Shown here: positions 12,380 through 25,800 of the stretch, piece after piece
Position numbering within the stretch: position 1 is the stretch's first letter
How the letters are laid out: every line of letters starts with the position of its first letter
NCBI GenBank assembly: GCA_024362935.1
Contig: JANCRA010000008.1
Coordinates: forward strand, 30,932,557-30,996,556
Length of the DNA: 64,000 bases
Source of the DNA: Setophaga petechia
Taxonomy: Eukaryota > Chordata > Aves > Passeriformes > Parulidae
Reading direction: 5' to 3'
The notes under the pieces: generated by a model
What the model was told of the DNA's origin: nothing
What the model saw: only the letters and a program-made list of their open reading frames with translations
Database searches by the model: none
Position numbers and translations under genes: made by a program

Positions 12380-12680
12380 GGAGGTTGTAATGAAGAGGTT
12401 ATTGGCCTCTTCTCTGAAGTAACAAGGGATGGGGCAAGAGAAAATGTCCTCAGGTTGCACCAGGAGAGATTTAGAATGGATATTATGAAAGCTTTATTCA
12501 CTGGAAGGGTTGTTCAGCATTGGAACAGGCTGTCCAGGGAAGTGGTGGAGTCACCATCCCTGAAGTACTGAAGGTGTGGGTGGGGCACTGAGGCACACGG
12601 TTTAGTTGTGGACTTGGCAGTGCTAGATGAACAGCTGGTCTTCCTGATCTTAACAGTCTTGAAAGATTCCATGATTCTGT
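12380..12680 (+). mobile_element. CR1 LINE 3'-end fragment
   Basis: Plus-strand sequence follows the CR1 3' region in order: 'ggcctcttctctgaagtaac', 'cctcaggttgcaccagg', 'ttggaacaggctgtccaggg', 'agtggtggagtcaccatccc' and the terminal CATGATTCTGT. The terminus suggests full retention of the 3' end with 5' truncation, the usual CR1 form. Divergence is moderate, including an altered segment near 12570-12650. Confidence 0.88.
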
Positions 12681-15600
12681 ACCACAATAAGGAAGGAAGT
12701 AATTATTATAATTATTGTTATAATGGGAAGGGGAAAAGTGTTATGGTAATTGCAAAAATCTCTCCTTGTTTTAGGTGGCCTTTATTGACTTCTAATTTGT
12801 GCTGATACATACTGGTGGTCAATTTACCATTCATTAGATGAAAAACAGGTTATAAATGACTGTTAAAAAGCTGTGCTTGAGGACGCAAGAAACTCCAAAT
12901 AAATCTACAACTATGAGTGGATGCTGAGCAAGCTTGCTTAATCATAATCTGATAATACCAAGAAATCAAACAGTGTAATACTTGGAAACATTTCTTGCTA
13001 ATAATGCCTTGTGAATGATGTGCAGCAGAAGCATGCTTTTCTATTTCTCTAATGAGCATATTTAGGCACCAACAACCACTGGGGAGAAGCAATGCTGCAC
13101 GTCTGTATCTTGGTCTACACATTTTTTATTAGGATTTATGATGAGTACATACAATAAGGGTGAGAAACACCTGGTGTTGAGATATACTTTTTGGTGAGGA
13201 AGACAGCTGATACATAAATAGAAATCTTTGATAAGGATTTCAGGAGAGTTAATGAAGCTTAATACCTGTGAAAGTAGTGATTTCTGATCATTTATGTGGG
13301 CTGAAGTGCTGTGGTGTTAGAATAAAAGCTGATTGAATATCTCGTGGTGGGCTTTTTATGTATTTTTTTAGATGTGTGGCTCACCATAGTAAAAAAGTAT
13401 AACACAGAGGGAACCAAACATGAGAGGTTTCATGTAAAATACCTGCAACAGGAAGAATATGACTGTGTTGTTAGAGTGGTCCAGGATGCCTAACACCCTT
13501 TCTGCTTCAGCCCTGATTGTTATTCTTTTTAAGGATGCAATATGGAGAATTTAATAACATTTCTGCTCCTAGATGAGGACCCAGCTAAAGGAAGATGACC
13601 ATGGTTATATCCAGCTAAGGAAAATCTGTGAACCATGCTGCCTGCATGTATGCCTAGTATCTGCACACTAAAACTGCTCTTCAATTTTCACTGAATTTTC
13701 TATTTTGCAAAGCAAGTTCCTAGAATATACTTGTCATGAATAGATGTGGAAAACAGACCCCACAGGGTCATACAAGGTAAAGTGAATGGAGTTTTCTCTC
13801 TTAGGTATTTGCACTATTTTATTTCTTTTGCTCTAATTTAGTTTTGATTTTCTCTCTTTCTGGGCCTTGAACTTCACTTACTCTGTATGGAGGTTAGAAC
13901 TTCTCTATAAATCAAATTAATTAGTGAGCAGTTGGCATCTACACACTACATCTTTACAGAAAACTGTAGAACACACTACATCTTTACAGAAAACTTCTTC
14001 TGAAATAGTTGTTGTTGCACATGTAGCAACAGTCAGTGTTTGAACATGAATTTTTTGATAGGACCATTGTGCACAAACAGATATATTAGAATTACATTTC
14101 CATTATTTTTTACATTTTTAAAAATTAAAAAAATATCCATTGGGTTAGTACCAATTCCAGATGTTTATCTGAGCCAAGCAAACCATCAGATTTCTGAATT
14201 ACTTCAAACTAGTAAATTGACTGTAAACTCACAGTACTTTTTGTGATAAGATTCCAGATTAATCTGAGGGAAGAGACTCTGGAAAAAAGGACTCATGTGA
14301 TTTGGGATAAGGGATGACAAGTGGCCAAGAATGTTTGCTGTAGATACAGGGACATGCACTTCTTGAGTACAGTGGAACATGGATAACATGGATACAGTTC
14401 AGCTTAGAATTCAGCTGTAAGGAAGCATTTGAAGCCAATGAGTTTGTACATGAAACAAAGAAGGAACCAGTAAAGTCCATGTGAAAGGATCTTTCATACC
14501 CAGTCTAGTGCACTGACAAGGAATATATGTATTTTTATTTCTTAAAAGAGCTATTTTTCAGGAAAATATTTCTTGATTTGTTTGGTCTCAGAAGATATCA
14601 CCTGAAATTAATGATGTACTAATTTTTCACTGAGAAGACAAAAAAAAAATTAAAATTATATTTAACTGTTAATGTATGCTGTTACATTTACTATATATGT
14701 ACTATTACATTTAAATAATATTTTCAATCTGTATTTCCCCTGGTGGCATATTTTTCATACATCTGGTATTAATACACTTGTGTGAGAATTTTCTTAAAGA
14801 TTCTAAAAAATTCTATTCCCTGTAGTTGACCCCTATATTGTGGATAAAATAAGCTATGCATCATTTACCAGACACATAGAGTAACTGTAATTCATGGGAT
14901 TCAGAGTTCATCTTATTTGAACATTGCTAACTAGCACTAGGCTTCATATTGGTTCCTCAGTACCCAGTAAAAAAATAAGAAAGTAAATTCTATGATGTTC
15001 CACTCTTTATAGCACGTCATATTTCCTTGGTGTTTGAAGTTCTGTAAAGCCATCTGTTAGGCAAAGGGAAAGGGGAAATAAGAAAGCCATGTTTATAAAG
15101 TCAGGATTCAGGGCAAACCTTAGATCATCTTTTCACAGGCAAAAATTGTACCTATAACTCAAAGGAACTACATCAGAATAATTAAGATCAGAGGATGACC
15201 CCTCAGGACACATCCTGCTGACTCTGTCTCTGACCTTTAGTGTGGCTCTGTAGCAAAAATGGGACAGGGAGATACTCCCAAGAGGTTACACAGAGATCCT
15301 CATGACACAAAGGATATGTGGGTGCCATTAAACTGATGCATCAGTTCTGTCTCTGCATTTCCACCCAAGGGATGTCTGAGCTTGGCTGGGATCAATGCTA
15401 AGTGCTGGGTAGCACGATAGGAATTGCTGTGTGAGAGAAAGCCCTATAAAAGAACAAATAAATTATGGGTATAACTTAGTCATGTAAAATACTCCCAGAC
15501 ACATGTGGAACCAGGAGGTTTGTATAATTTTCTGTAACCTCTGGCTGAAAATGGCACAGATCTTTCCATAGGAAGCAAAATATGGCCCCTCAGAAATAAG

Positions 15601-17862
15601 GGATGAGTCTTAACACACAGGAATATTTTTTCTGGTGTGAGGTCTGATAAGGCTTTGCCTAAGGTTTCAGTACTCGTGCTACTTGTCCCCTTTTGGGGGG
15701 AAAAGGGGGAAAGGAGGAAAAAGAATGATATGGTTGCTTCAAAAGATTTTTCTGACTTGAGAATCACTTAATTCAGCTCTTTGTTGACTCTTGCTAAGGA
15801 AATAGATCAACAGGGCTTTCATCAGGATAGTTTAGGGGGGAGTTACATATGGGAAGCTGAACAGCAATTTCAAAATTGTTCTGGTTCCGCAGTGAAATAG
15901 CCATGGGAGCTGGCTGTCAATTTATTGGAACAGGGATTTGTTTTCTGGGTATGCATAGAAAAAGGAAACCACCCCTTTTTTTTCCTCAAAATCTAGATCT
16001 CATTTTGATAATGATATTAATAAAGAAGGCCAGGAAAGAGCAGAGCTGTAAAGAAAGAGCTACAATATCACCATGATTTCTCAGCAATGCTCATATTGAT
16101 GCCACTACTTAGAACGAAGTTTTTGGACCTCAAAAGATACACTGGAACACGTCATTGTCCAAAATGGAGGATGCTGGTTGTCCCACACTGCAACATGTGT
16201 GTGTTGCTCAGTCACCAGTTTTTGCTCCCAAGGAGGTAACACATCTTGGTAGAACGTGGATCTTCACTCCAGTGAAAGTCATGCAGCGGAAGCGACCTGA
16301 AAATGCTGTTTGTTACCAAAATATTATTCATTTTTGTGTCTGAATCTTGCAGATCCCTGTGGGTGAGTACAGATTATTGATAGCCCAGGTATATCCTGAA
16401 ATTCAGTGAGGCTTGGTCACTTTGGAGTTATATTACCTACAAGTAGAGTATGGCCAGATTTCCTTTGATTTCAAACAGCTGTAATTTTTTTCCATATGTA
16501 TTAACACTGATGGTGTGTAGTAAGTCTCAGGAGTTTCCTGGAAGCTGGCAAATCTTTTCTATGCCAGCAATGTGAACCAAGAGATATCTAATGTTGCTAA
16601 GTGGAGTGAAGCACTTCTTGCTGCTTTCTTTGTACTGAGAATAAACAAAAATATTTGTTAAATCTAGATTGTTTTAACTCAAAAGATATCAACTTGTTAT
16701 TGATGTTTTCCAAAGAGAAATTATTTTTTTGATTGAAAAAAATCAATCTTAGAAGATTAACACATTTAATAGTGAAATAGATGAAAAATAATAAAAAATT
16801 TAAATAAACCTACAACAAACAAAACAACCCACCCAAGCTTAGCAATTTCATTTGATCTGAAATGGAACAGCTTTCACTCTTTTATTTTACTGTGGAAAAA
16901 AATAGCCAATGGGTGATTGTCAAATGGCATAAGTCAGATGTTTGTGCTGCCCTAGTTATAGTCACCTTTCAGTTCTGTGACAACAGAAGACAATTTGCAT
17001 GTTTGATATACTTTTTCTTACAGCCTATCTTTACTGAAAAAATAAATACTACTCATGGCCTCAGACTGTGCAATTTTTTTTAATTACGAAAAAGATGCTT
17101 AATTACAAGTACTAAAGTTTGAAATTGTGAACCAAAGTGGCATTTCTTCCCAGTGACACATGGTTGCTGGTTTACTGTGGAAGGCTGTGTGCACCCATGA
17201 AAGTGATTAATGCTCAGTCCTGGCTGCAAAGGGATAACAACATTCTTTGACATTTTCTGTCTTACATCATGCTGTGTTTGCCCTTCTTCATAAGCAAATC
17301 TTTGCAAAATAGAGAGATACCTGTACCTGCTTTCCCCATCTAACACAACTTTGCAGAACTTCATGTGAAAAAAGTAATTTTCTGTACCACTAGTTTGAAG
17401 AGCAGCAGCAGAAATTGGTGTTAGTGCTGTAGTTCTCACTGCTAACTTGCTGGTCTTGTTTTCTGTAAAATTGCTGAAGTGTTACCTAAATTTTAAATAC
17501 TTGAATTTTACTTACAATATCCTTAGAGTATTGATTTATTTTTCAGTATGAATATTTTCATTAATTCAAACTTAAGCAAAAAAAAAGAAATAAATTTCCC
17601 TCCCCCTTTTCTAAGGAGCACTTAAGGAAATGTGTTTAGAAATGCCACACTGAAAGTTCTCACCCTTTTAATTGCACACTGTCCAGTCCTGATCTTTGTG
17701 GTTCCTGGAGCATCCAGTTGAGATCTGGGCCCTACTCCTGCAAGCACTAACTGTGCATAATCAGAAGCAATCCTGTTTCCAAGACCTTCAAGGCAAATGA
17801 AGCAAGACAGGAAAAATAAGCACCAGTGTTCCTGCTTTTTCCAGCTGGGCACTAAGGGACTG
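12681..17862. other. Non-coding sequence
   Basis: No gene or family-level repeat recognised except the short duplication at 13941-13995. Frames up to about 119 codons (for example minus strand 17080-17439) lack splice sites and resemblance to known proteins. Confidence 0.6.
13941..13995 (+). repeat. 30-bp tandem duplication (1.8 copies)
   Basis: The block beginning ACACACTACATCTTTACAG at 13941 recurs at 13971 with a period of 30 bases. The second copy is truncated after 25 matching bases. A simple local slippage duplication. Confidence 0.93.
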
Positions 17863-17975
17863 AGTGATTAGGATACTTGCCCAGTGTCAGTAAAGTTTAT
17901 TGCAGTAACAGGAATTGAACATATGTCTTCATTTTCCCAGGCTCCTGCTTTAAATAGAGACCCTCTTTCCTTCTG
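17863..17975 (+). mobile_element. MIR-like ancient SINE remnant
   Basis: The order of motifs follows the vertebrate MIR core and tail: 'acttgcccagtgtca', then 'aggaattgaac' (compare the family's GGATTCGAAC), 'tcccaggctcctgct', and 'aaatagagaccctctttcc' in the place of the family's CCACTAGACC block. Identity is low, as expected for a very old copy. An alternative is chance similarity across a short region; alignment to MIR and L2 consensus sequences would decide. Confidence 0.5.
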
Positions 17976-20050
17976 TGAAACCTTATTCTGTCTGAAATGC
18001 TGTATTCAAAATTCATAATGGTTGAACCTGAATATTTGAACATATGTTTTTCAAATTTGTTATATTTTTGCAAACTTCAAAAAAATTTGCCTGCTAACAT
18101 TGTGTCTTCAAAGGTCATTAAATAGTCTGGGCCTAGATGTCAGGCCACAGTTTCAAAAACTTTTGCCAGCAAAAATATCTTTCTTATGCAAACAAATCAA
18201 TATTTATGTGTCCTAGCTGGACATTTGCATGAACAAATATGAGTTTTGCCTGGGCAAATACTGATGCATGAAGCCTCCACTGGCATGTCTCAGGATAGAG
18301 TTTTAACTAAACATGTTTTCTAGCAATAAGTAAACTGTCCATTTTGAAAGTGTAGACTTTTATTGCATAAGGAGAATGATGAACTTCATATTAGTAAAGT
18401 CTGGAGAAATTGGGAGAAATGCTAATGGGGCAGAGGAGAAACGTTTGATTCAACATTTTCTACTAGCTTCTGAAGTTTAGTAAGTCTTCCTCTTACAAAG
18501 CTATTTTCTCCTTTTGCAGTGTACTCTAAATTTTTACAGTAATTTCTAGATGCAAGTTCTCCTACACAAATCATTAATTCAATGACTATTTAACTTCTTG
18601 GCTTTGAATTACATGCTTTGATTCAGGGCAATAAATCAACAACTTTTGAGGGGACAGGGAAGAGAGAAAAATCCTGTGATTTTAATTTCCACAGAAGGGT
18701 TTTTTGTGTTCTTTTGCTCAGGATTTATCTTGGGTCATCCTTGTTGGCTGTAACTGCCCACCAACATCAAATAAAAGATCCTAACTTGAGAACTGGAGAC
18801 TGTCCAAAGTTTATGGAATTTAAATAAATTTAAATAAATATCATCTCACCTGCAGTGCAAGTCTCCTGTTCAGACTGGGAGGTCTTGATGGAGTCTGTTT
18901 CCTTCACTCCTACTAGTGCCCTGGAATTCAATCCAGAAAAAGAAGTATGTGCCCAAATTTAAAACTGCAATCCAAAAAACCTCCGCTTACTTGCTACTAA
19001 CTCATAGAAGTGTCTAAACTTCACACTGAAAAAAATCACATTGCTGTAGTGTGATTTATTTTTTTCCTCAGACATTCTTAGCCTTCAGAGGTTTCAGTTC
19101 AAAGAAGCCTACAGGTTACTCACTAGGTAGACACCATGCCATGGTGTATTGAGTCCATATCTACCCAGCATTAGTGCACAGGGAATCAGGAGATGCAATG
19201 GACCTGTCAGCATTAACAGGTACAGGGGGGTGTGAGGCAGTTTTTTTTTTATTCGCTGTGTAGAGCTGGTAACATCAACTTGCATTGTTCATAGAAAATG
19301 TAACTATAGGAATGAGATGAACCTATTGCTCTTGACTTATCTGCATTCTCATCTGGCCAACTACTTTATAAAGAGAGAAAAATCCCCTTAGGAGCCATCA
19401 ATTTTCCTCCTAACACCCTCCTTTTCACTGTTTAACTGAATGTCGTTCATTTTGTTCAGTTTTGTTTAGATTTCCTTTCTGATCAGATGGTTTCCAGATC
19501 ACTGCTGGGAAATCCACTGTAAACAAATGGCAAATTACACTACATATATAACTTATTTATCAAAAGTGTCATCTTTTTCCTATACTGCAGTCCTTCTGCC
19601 CTGCATCACAGGGGCTTGTGAGACAAATGAAGCTTGAGGAAAAATTAGGAGATACCTATAGTTATATCTATCACAATTGTGTGTCAAGTTAAATGTAGCT
19701 TCTGAAGAAAAGACCATTTAAAATGGAATTCATGCTCATCTGAAGATGATATTTCCAGCCCTGAACTTTTAATGTGAAACATACCTTCCATTTTTACCAG
19801 ACTTGGCTTCTTTTTGTTACGTCAGTATGCTTTATTGGACACGTTCCTCAGCCTGACCATGAGGACTTCATCCTGCTTCTTTGAGTCTGCCCATAGATGT
19901 GGTTTCAACCCCAGTGGCAGGAAAAACACAGTATCACAAGTTATGGCAGGAAGGAGAGGCACCTGAACCTGGCAAGCAGAGCATGTTTTATGCTAGCACC
20001 TTCAGACAAGAGAGAGTCCAGGCTGCCAGAGAAGCCCCCAGTGACATGGA

Positions 20051-20092
20051 AGGTCCAAGGTCAAGCAAGCAGGTCAGGTCAGCAGCAGGTCA
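20051..20092 (+). promoter_or_regulatory. AGGTCA half-site cluster with an exact DR5
   Basis: Four AGGTCA hexamers occur in 35 bases (20058-20063, 20071-20076, 20076-20081, 20087-20092), preceded by AGGTCC at 20051. The last two are direct repeats separated by five bases (GCAGC). This matches the DR5 response element known for RAR/RXR nuclear receptors. Whether it is bound is unknown; repeat-driven duplication of an AGGTCAG word is the alternative. Confidence 0.4.
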
Positions 20093-23003
20093 GCGAGTCA
20101 GTGATGGAATCACTCTGTGCTTGGGTGCATCTGCAAGGGTTGGACACAGCCCTTTGTTGGTCAACGAGTGAGGCAGGTCCATAATCAAGCCAGAGAATCA
20201 ACTCAGGGCATGAGGGTTAAGGTGAAAATCACCAGGATACCTGGGCTGAGACTGGACACAACTACCATGCAAGCCATCTTGACCAAAGCTGAGACCAAAA
20301 CTTTCTGCTAGGGCATGAAGAAAAAAAAATTATTATGTGCAAAAAAACTGGCACTGTTTACATAAAAGCTCATTCACAGCTCCTGCTAAAAAAAAGTTCT
20401 TGTTATTTCTCATGAAAATTCCAAAGTGTTCACAAAGGAAGCCCCCATTTAAACAGAAAGCAATTGGCTTTTAAGAACGATCACCTCTTGGACTTTTTTC
20501 CTTAAATGTGAACAGAACTTGCGAATTTGTACGGTCACATTAGAACTCAAATTTGTATGCTAGATATTAATAAAAAATTTGCACTTTTGTTTTAGTTAAT
20601 AGCTCTGATTCAAGCATGTAAGGGATTTTATGAATCAGTTCTTCATACATTTCATGGTCCCACCAAACCCCTCAAATAGATTATCATAGATAAGGGCCGA
20701 AGAAACGACAATCAGATCTTATGAAATTTCTGTGTTTTTATCTCTGACAAAAACTGGCACTTTTCTGATGCACTGTCATCCTATACTCATTGTTAGTGGA
20801 CTGGTGCTAACCCAGTAGGTCCATGTCCTATATTGATGTAGATAATCAATTAAATTAGGTATCTTTCATGAATTTCAGACTATTTTTTCAGCTCAATTCT
20901 CCAGTTTGTAGACATCCAGCACTCTTTTGTGTCATTGACTAATTAATGTAAGCATCCTATTATCGGTTTCTTCATATAAGCTGCTAATGAAAATACAAAC
21001 ATTTTAAACCCAGAAGAGCCTTTTATGAATCTCCGTTCAATGCTGTCTTCAGGTTGATGGTGAACCATTAATAACTACTCTGTGTGCAAACTGCTCTGTC
21101 TTTGCACACATGATTTGACTCAGAGAAGCAGTCTCTTTGTCCTGCTGATGCATGTTGATTAATTTTATGGAGATTTTGGATTGCATCACCTAGACTCCTT
21201 TAAGATGAAGCTAAATCTGAATTTTGACTCCAGACATTTAAAGAAAGCTCTGCAAATCTGTGCAGAGACTGTTGGAGTACAAACTAGTGGTTTGTTATTT
21301 TGGTGTCTTTGAACACAGGCCTCTAGTTGTGTCTGCTCCTGTTGTGTCCAACTGTGTGTTGTGTATGCATGTTTTCCATGCTTGTTTATCAGACTATCAT
21401 CAAAGACAAATTTGAGAGTTCTATTAAAGTAAAACACACTTTGGCATAATTCTGGTTCCAAACCTGTGCTACAGTGACTCCACTCTCTTGCTTTAATTTT
21501 TTCTTTAATAGATGAAAGATCCTCTGTGATTTGTAACTGAGTAAATATAATATATTATACATAATATAAATATAATAATATTACAAATAAATAAATAAAT
21601 CTACAAACGCCTAAACTGCCTCTTGATATGCATGGGAGCTACAAATCATCACATCAGTCAGAATTTTGTGAAGTAGCATTAAAATCTTTCTCTCTGAAAT
21701 CTTCAAATTTGAGCACAGTCCTTGTCAAAAGTGGTTTTTTTCCCCTAGTTCACTTTTATTTGTCCATTTTATAATCAAAGAATATGTTTAGTAGGACAGT
21801 TATTTTATCTGTATTGGTCCTTGCATTGGCTGTAGCAGTTGGAATGTCTGCTGCCAGCTTTTTGTAGGAAATTGAACTGGTCACTCATGGTTGTTGCTAG
21901 TAAAATGAATTCTAGGATCTTCTAAGCAGCAGGAGCATCTGTAAAACTTTCATAAAATGTATCTTTCCAGGGCAAAGTACCAAAGCATGCAACTAGGGGA
22001 AACAAATGAAAGAAAAGACAAGTTTCCTGTCCCTCCTTCTAACTTCAATGAATCCTTCATGTTGGGAAGTATCATGTTTCTTGAACCAGCAAAATTGGGA
22101 TGCTGAAAGTTTGTGAGAGGAAGCTTCAGCTGAACACAGACCAGATGCTGGGCCCAGTCCTCTTCTACCATAAATGAGTGGAACCCCATCCATGGAGAGT
22201 GTGCCATTTGATACTATTTACAGTTTTTCCATGGTACTACCAAGCGTCTTTTCCAGTTGCAAACTTTTGCTTTGTTCTCTGATTTTCTAAGAGCTGTATA
22301 TTTGCTTAGTAGTATTTACTAAAAGATTCAGTGCCCAAAATATTTTGATGCAGTTATCACACTCTCTGCTTTTGGGTCTAATTCTCCTCCACTGCTTTTA
22401 ATCAATGTGAAATAATGCATGATGGTAGTGGCAGTGTCTTTGGTGAAAGCTGCAGGAGAATCAGGCCACACATGTTTTTGTTATTTATATACACAGAAGT
22501 TTCTGCTCTGAGAGTGATTACAAGAGTGTCAGCACCAAAAGTGACTGTGGCAACAGGACTACTTCCCAAACAGATTTATCTTCCCTTGCCATCAAGAACC
22601 CCTCCTCACATATGCCCAAGCTTCCTTGGTTTTTGTTGGTTGCGTGGCCTGCATGGCAGGTCCTCTAGCTCAGCCTGTGCCTCCTGTGTCTGGACTAAGT
22701 CAAACAGAAGGTCCATCCAGATGGTTTTTGTTCAAGTGCTGTCACCACAGAGATATGTGAATGCCCAGATCAGGCCATCACTTCACACAGCAGCCACGAT
22801 GGCAAAACATGGGATTCAGCAGGAACTGTAAAGCTCTTGGGGAACAAAGGAGGGCCTGGGAGATTGGAGCCTTCCCTGCAGCAACCAACAAGTTGTGTGT
22901 GGTGCCTTTCAGAAGAGTGACTTTGATAAGAGGAATAGCTCAGGCTGTTGAAAGTGGTCTTCCTAGGCTTCTTCAAGGGGGAGTTACTGATTTAGCAGTT
23001 GAT

Positions 23004-23076
23004 ATAAATACTGAATACATAATATAAATACATAAAAGAAATACTGAATACATTATATAAATATATAAAATACTGA
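23004..23076 (+). repeat. Imperfect 33-bp AT-rich tandem duplication
   Basis: The word AAATACTGAATACAT begins two successive units at 23006 and 23039, each followed by a TATAAATA-rich segment. The copies differ at a few positions. A third partial ATACTGA follows. Confidence 0.9.
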
Positions 23077-25290
23077 TTTATTGACTGGCCTCTGCATCAG
23101 ATCATTGATTCATATGCTGATGTTCTTAATTAAGGCTAAGGTCTATCACTGCATGCAGCAGTCACTTTCTATGTCTTCTTCCTGGAGATCTTTCAACTTC
23201 AGGAAGTGATGGGGCAAACAATAAAAAGTCCATTTTGTAGAGTTTCTAATGAGTTGTGTGGGCCAGTCAAGAGGGAACAAATACTTCTGAGAAGGCTTTG
23301 AATGACTATGAGTGAATCTCTGGTTATCATGCAATTGGAAAGAAATAATATCCTTTGTAACATTTCAATTTTTTCAATTGCTCATTGTTGGTTGTGATTC
23401 TGGTTGCCAGGACTTAATGACCATAAATCTTCATGTGAAAGCAATGACTTCTATTTTGATTTATGTAAGATGTGTTAATATATGTTAAGATATGGCAATA
23501 AAATCCCACAATAGACCAGACTTCAAAGAACATCTTAATGCAATCTGAACAGAACATTTTCAGGTCTTGCTATAGTCCAAATCCTACTGGCTCAGACTTC
23601 TTTCCATGATTCTTCGCAGATTTAATCTGTAGGCATTTTAGACTGGCTGGTCCATAATTTCTTAAAAGAAAATCTTCAATCACAACTTTAAATATCTCCA
23701 GAAATATCAGTTTTAACACAGAAGAGTCTTCATGTAAAAGGTCTTGTCACTGTGACAGAATAATAAAGAGAAGGCCCAGGGTTGAGTGATTTTGTGGATG
23801 ATTATGATTAGATTTTTGCTGCTACTATATCTAATGAGTGCCCATGCTGTATCTAAATAACAGCTCTATCAAATATTGGAAATTATTTTGGTAGGTTGTT
23901 GTGTCACAAGCTTCACAGAGACCCCTTGCTTTCTAAATTTTACAGAGATGCCTAGATGTGGTTAGATCCATTTAGTCTCAGTTTTGATGATCAACTGATG
24001 TTTAAATGGTTATATTATAAGAAGATCCAGCTAGAAATGTACAGGTTTAAAGTTTCTGGCCTTGCAGATTGGCAATTACAAAACAACCAAGCACCTATGT
24101 AACTACTTTAGGATTTTATCTTCCTATCAACCAGATTTAGTGCTTTTTACTCACCAGTCCAAAGATTAGTGTTCCCCATTTTCATGCTGGACAAACCCTG
24201 CAGATGTCCCTGCCAGAGGTAGGGATCTATTCAGACAGCTCATCCTGAAATACTCACCTGGTGTTCTTATCTTGGGGCAAACCACATGGCCCATCAGACA
24301 GGGAAAGTGTGTGTGTGCACAAGGATACATGCAAAGACACAATTTTCACACCCCCACAGTCATTCTTAGTCTTGTCTACAACTTCTTATGCATTCAGTGC
24401 TGCAGCATGAAGTCATTTGTCCTGATTGCTTAGTCAGCCTCCAATACAATATAGCTGGTTATGCCTATAACTGATATCTTCCAATTACTTTCACTTCAGC
24501 AGTAAGATGAAAATGCCACAACTGCATTTCATTTTCTGGATAACATGATTCACTCATGATCATTGAGTTCTTGCCATCATTTGAGTGGTTTAACTGAAAA
24601 ATTTAATTTTAACCAAGAGATTTGTGTCCTTTTGTGTACCAAGTAAATACAGATTAAGACTCCATCTTAGGTGATTGTGTGCTATCCCATAACCTTATTT
24701 TCATGATTATTCAGTGTGTTGTGAGCAAAATAAAAGAAGGTGCTTCAGCAAATTTGTGGTTTACTGAGGAAACTGCGCTTGTTCTCCATGAGTTACAATT
24801 CACTCTTGAAACATTCAAGTAAAATCTGCTGCTTGAAATCTGGTGGGAACTCCAGTCTGGTCCCCTGGAATTCTAAGTATAATGCTGACCTATGTTCTTC
24901 ATAAAGTAGAGGGCAGCAATATGATGATAAGCTCTATGTGAAACTGAGTATCATCTGTTGGCAGCTGAGTCACACATGCCCTGCTGCTGCCTCTGGGCAA
25001 CTTGCTCCACCCGAGTCATGTGCTTCTGCTAGGTATCATAATTAGCTATGTTAATGTTCCAAATATATAAATATATATCTGAGACACTTTGCAGTGAGTG
25101 CCATCTATGCTTTGATCTATCCTTGAGTGTTCAAATATGTTAGAAAATCTGGAATAACAGGCTGTATTGTCTACAAATGTTACCTACAAACATGGTGAAA
25201 CAAAATGAAAGAAACAAAAAACCCTATCATGAGCTGAGAGTAGTGGAGCACTGTCCATGCTTCACCTCCACCTTCAATTTAAAAATAACC

Positions 25291-25800
25291 TCAGGCAGAG
25301 CAGCATTCATGGCTTCCTGGCTTTTGACACTGGGAGCAGTCATTTACAATGACTTCTAGGAAGGATAATGAGGCACACTGATGTTTTACTAATCCTTTCC
25401 ACAAACCCTTTGGACCACTAAATTTCCACAGCAGTTCTCTGGGATTGGGTTGCTTCACCATGAACTCATCATCTTGTCCAGGCACTGCATCAGTCCTAAA
25501 TGGAGCTGCCATAAGGTTTGCATACACTGTGTAATGAAGAGAGCTGGTGTCAGTAGATTGTATGATGGCCTTTATGACATACACCAGCTTGGACATTCCA
25601 GCAATAAAACTACAGGAAAACAGCTGCCTGTTGGAGTAAATAACCTGTACATTTTGGATCTTTGCATTGTGCTCTGACAGAAGCTTCTGGTTTCTTCCTG
25701 TCTGTTCTATCATGTTCCCTGGTCTCTTCACCCAAGTAACAAGCAATAGGAGAAAAAGAGGAGATGGGCTCAGGTTGTGCCTAGGAGGCACAGCTGTCAC
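25291..25800 (-). other. 169-codon open frame, unassigned
   Basis: A minus-strand frame starts MTAVPPRHN, has a hydrophobic LFLLLLVTWV stretch near residue 16 that could pass as a signal peptide, and ends GSHECCSA with several cysteines near the C terminus. I recognise no family and see no splice or promoter support. It could be a decayed retroviral or cellular fragment, or a chance frame. No function is proposed. Confidence 0.15.

Noticed and set aside
16353..16362. 10-base micro-exon between CTTGCAG and GTGAGTAC
   Set aside because: Both splice words are good, but ten bases with no partner exons cannot be distinguished from chance pairing.
22411..23030. Cluster of overlapping 68-138 codon frames on both strands
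   Set aside because: A locally less AT-rich block yields overlapping frames on both strands; none has a recognisable motif.
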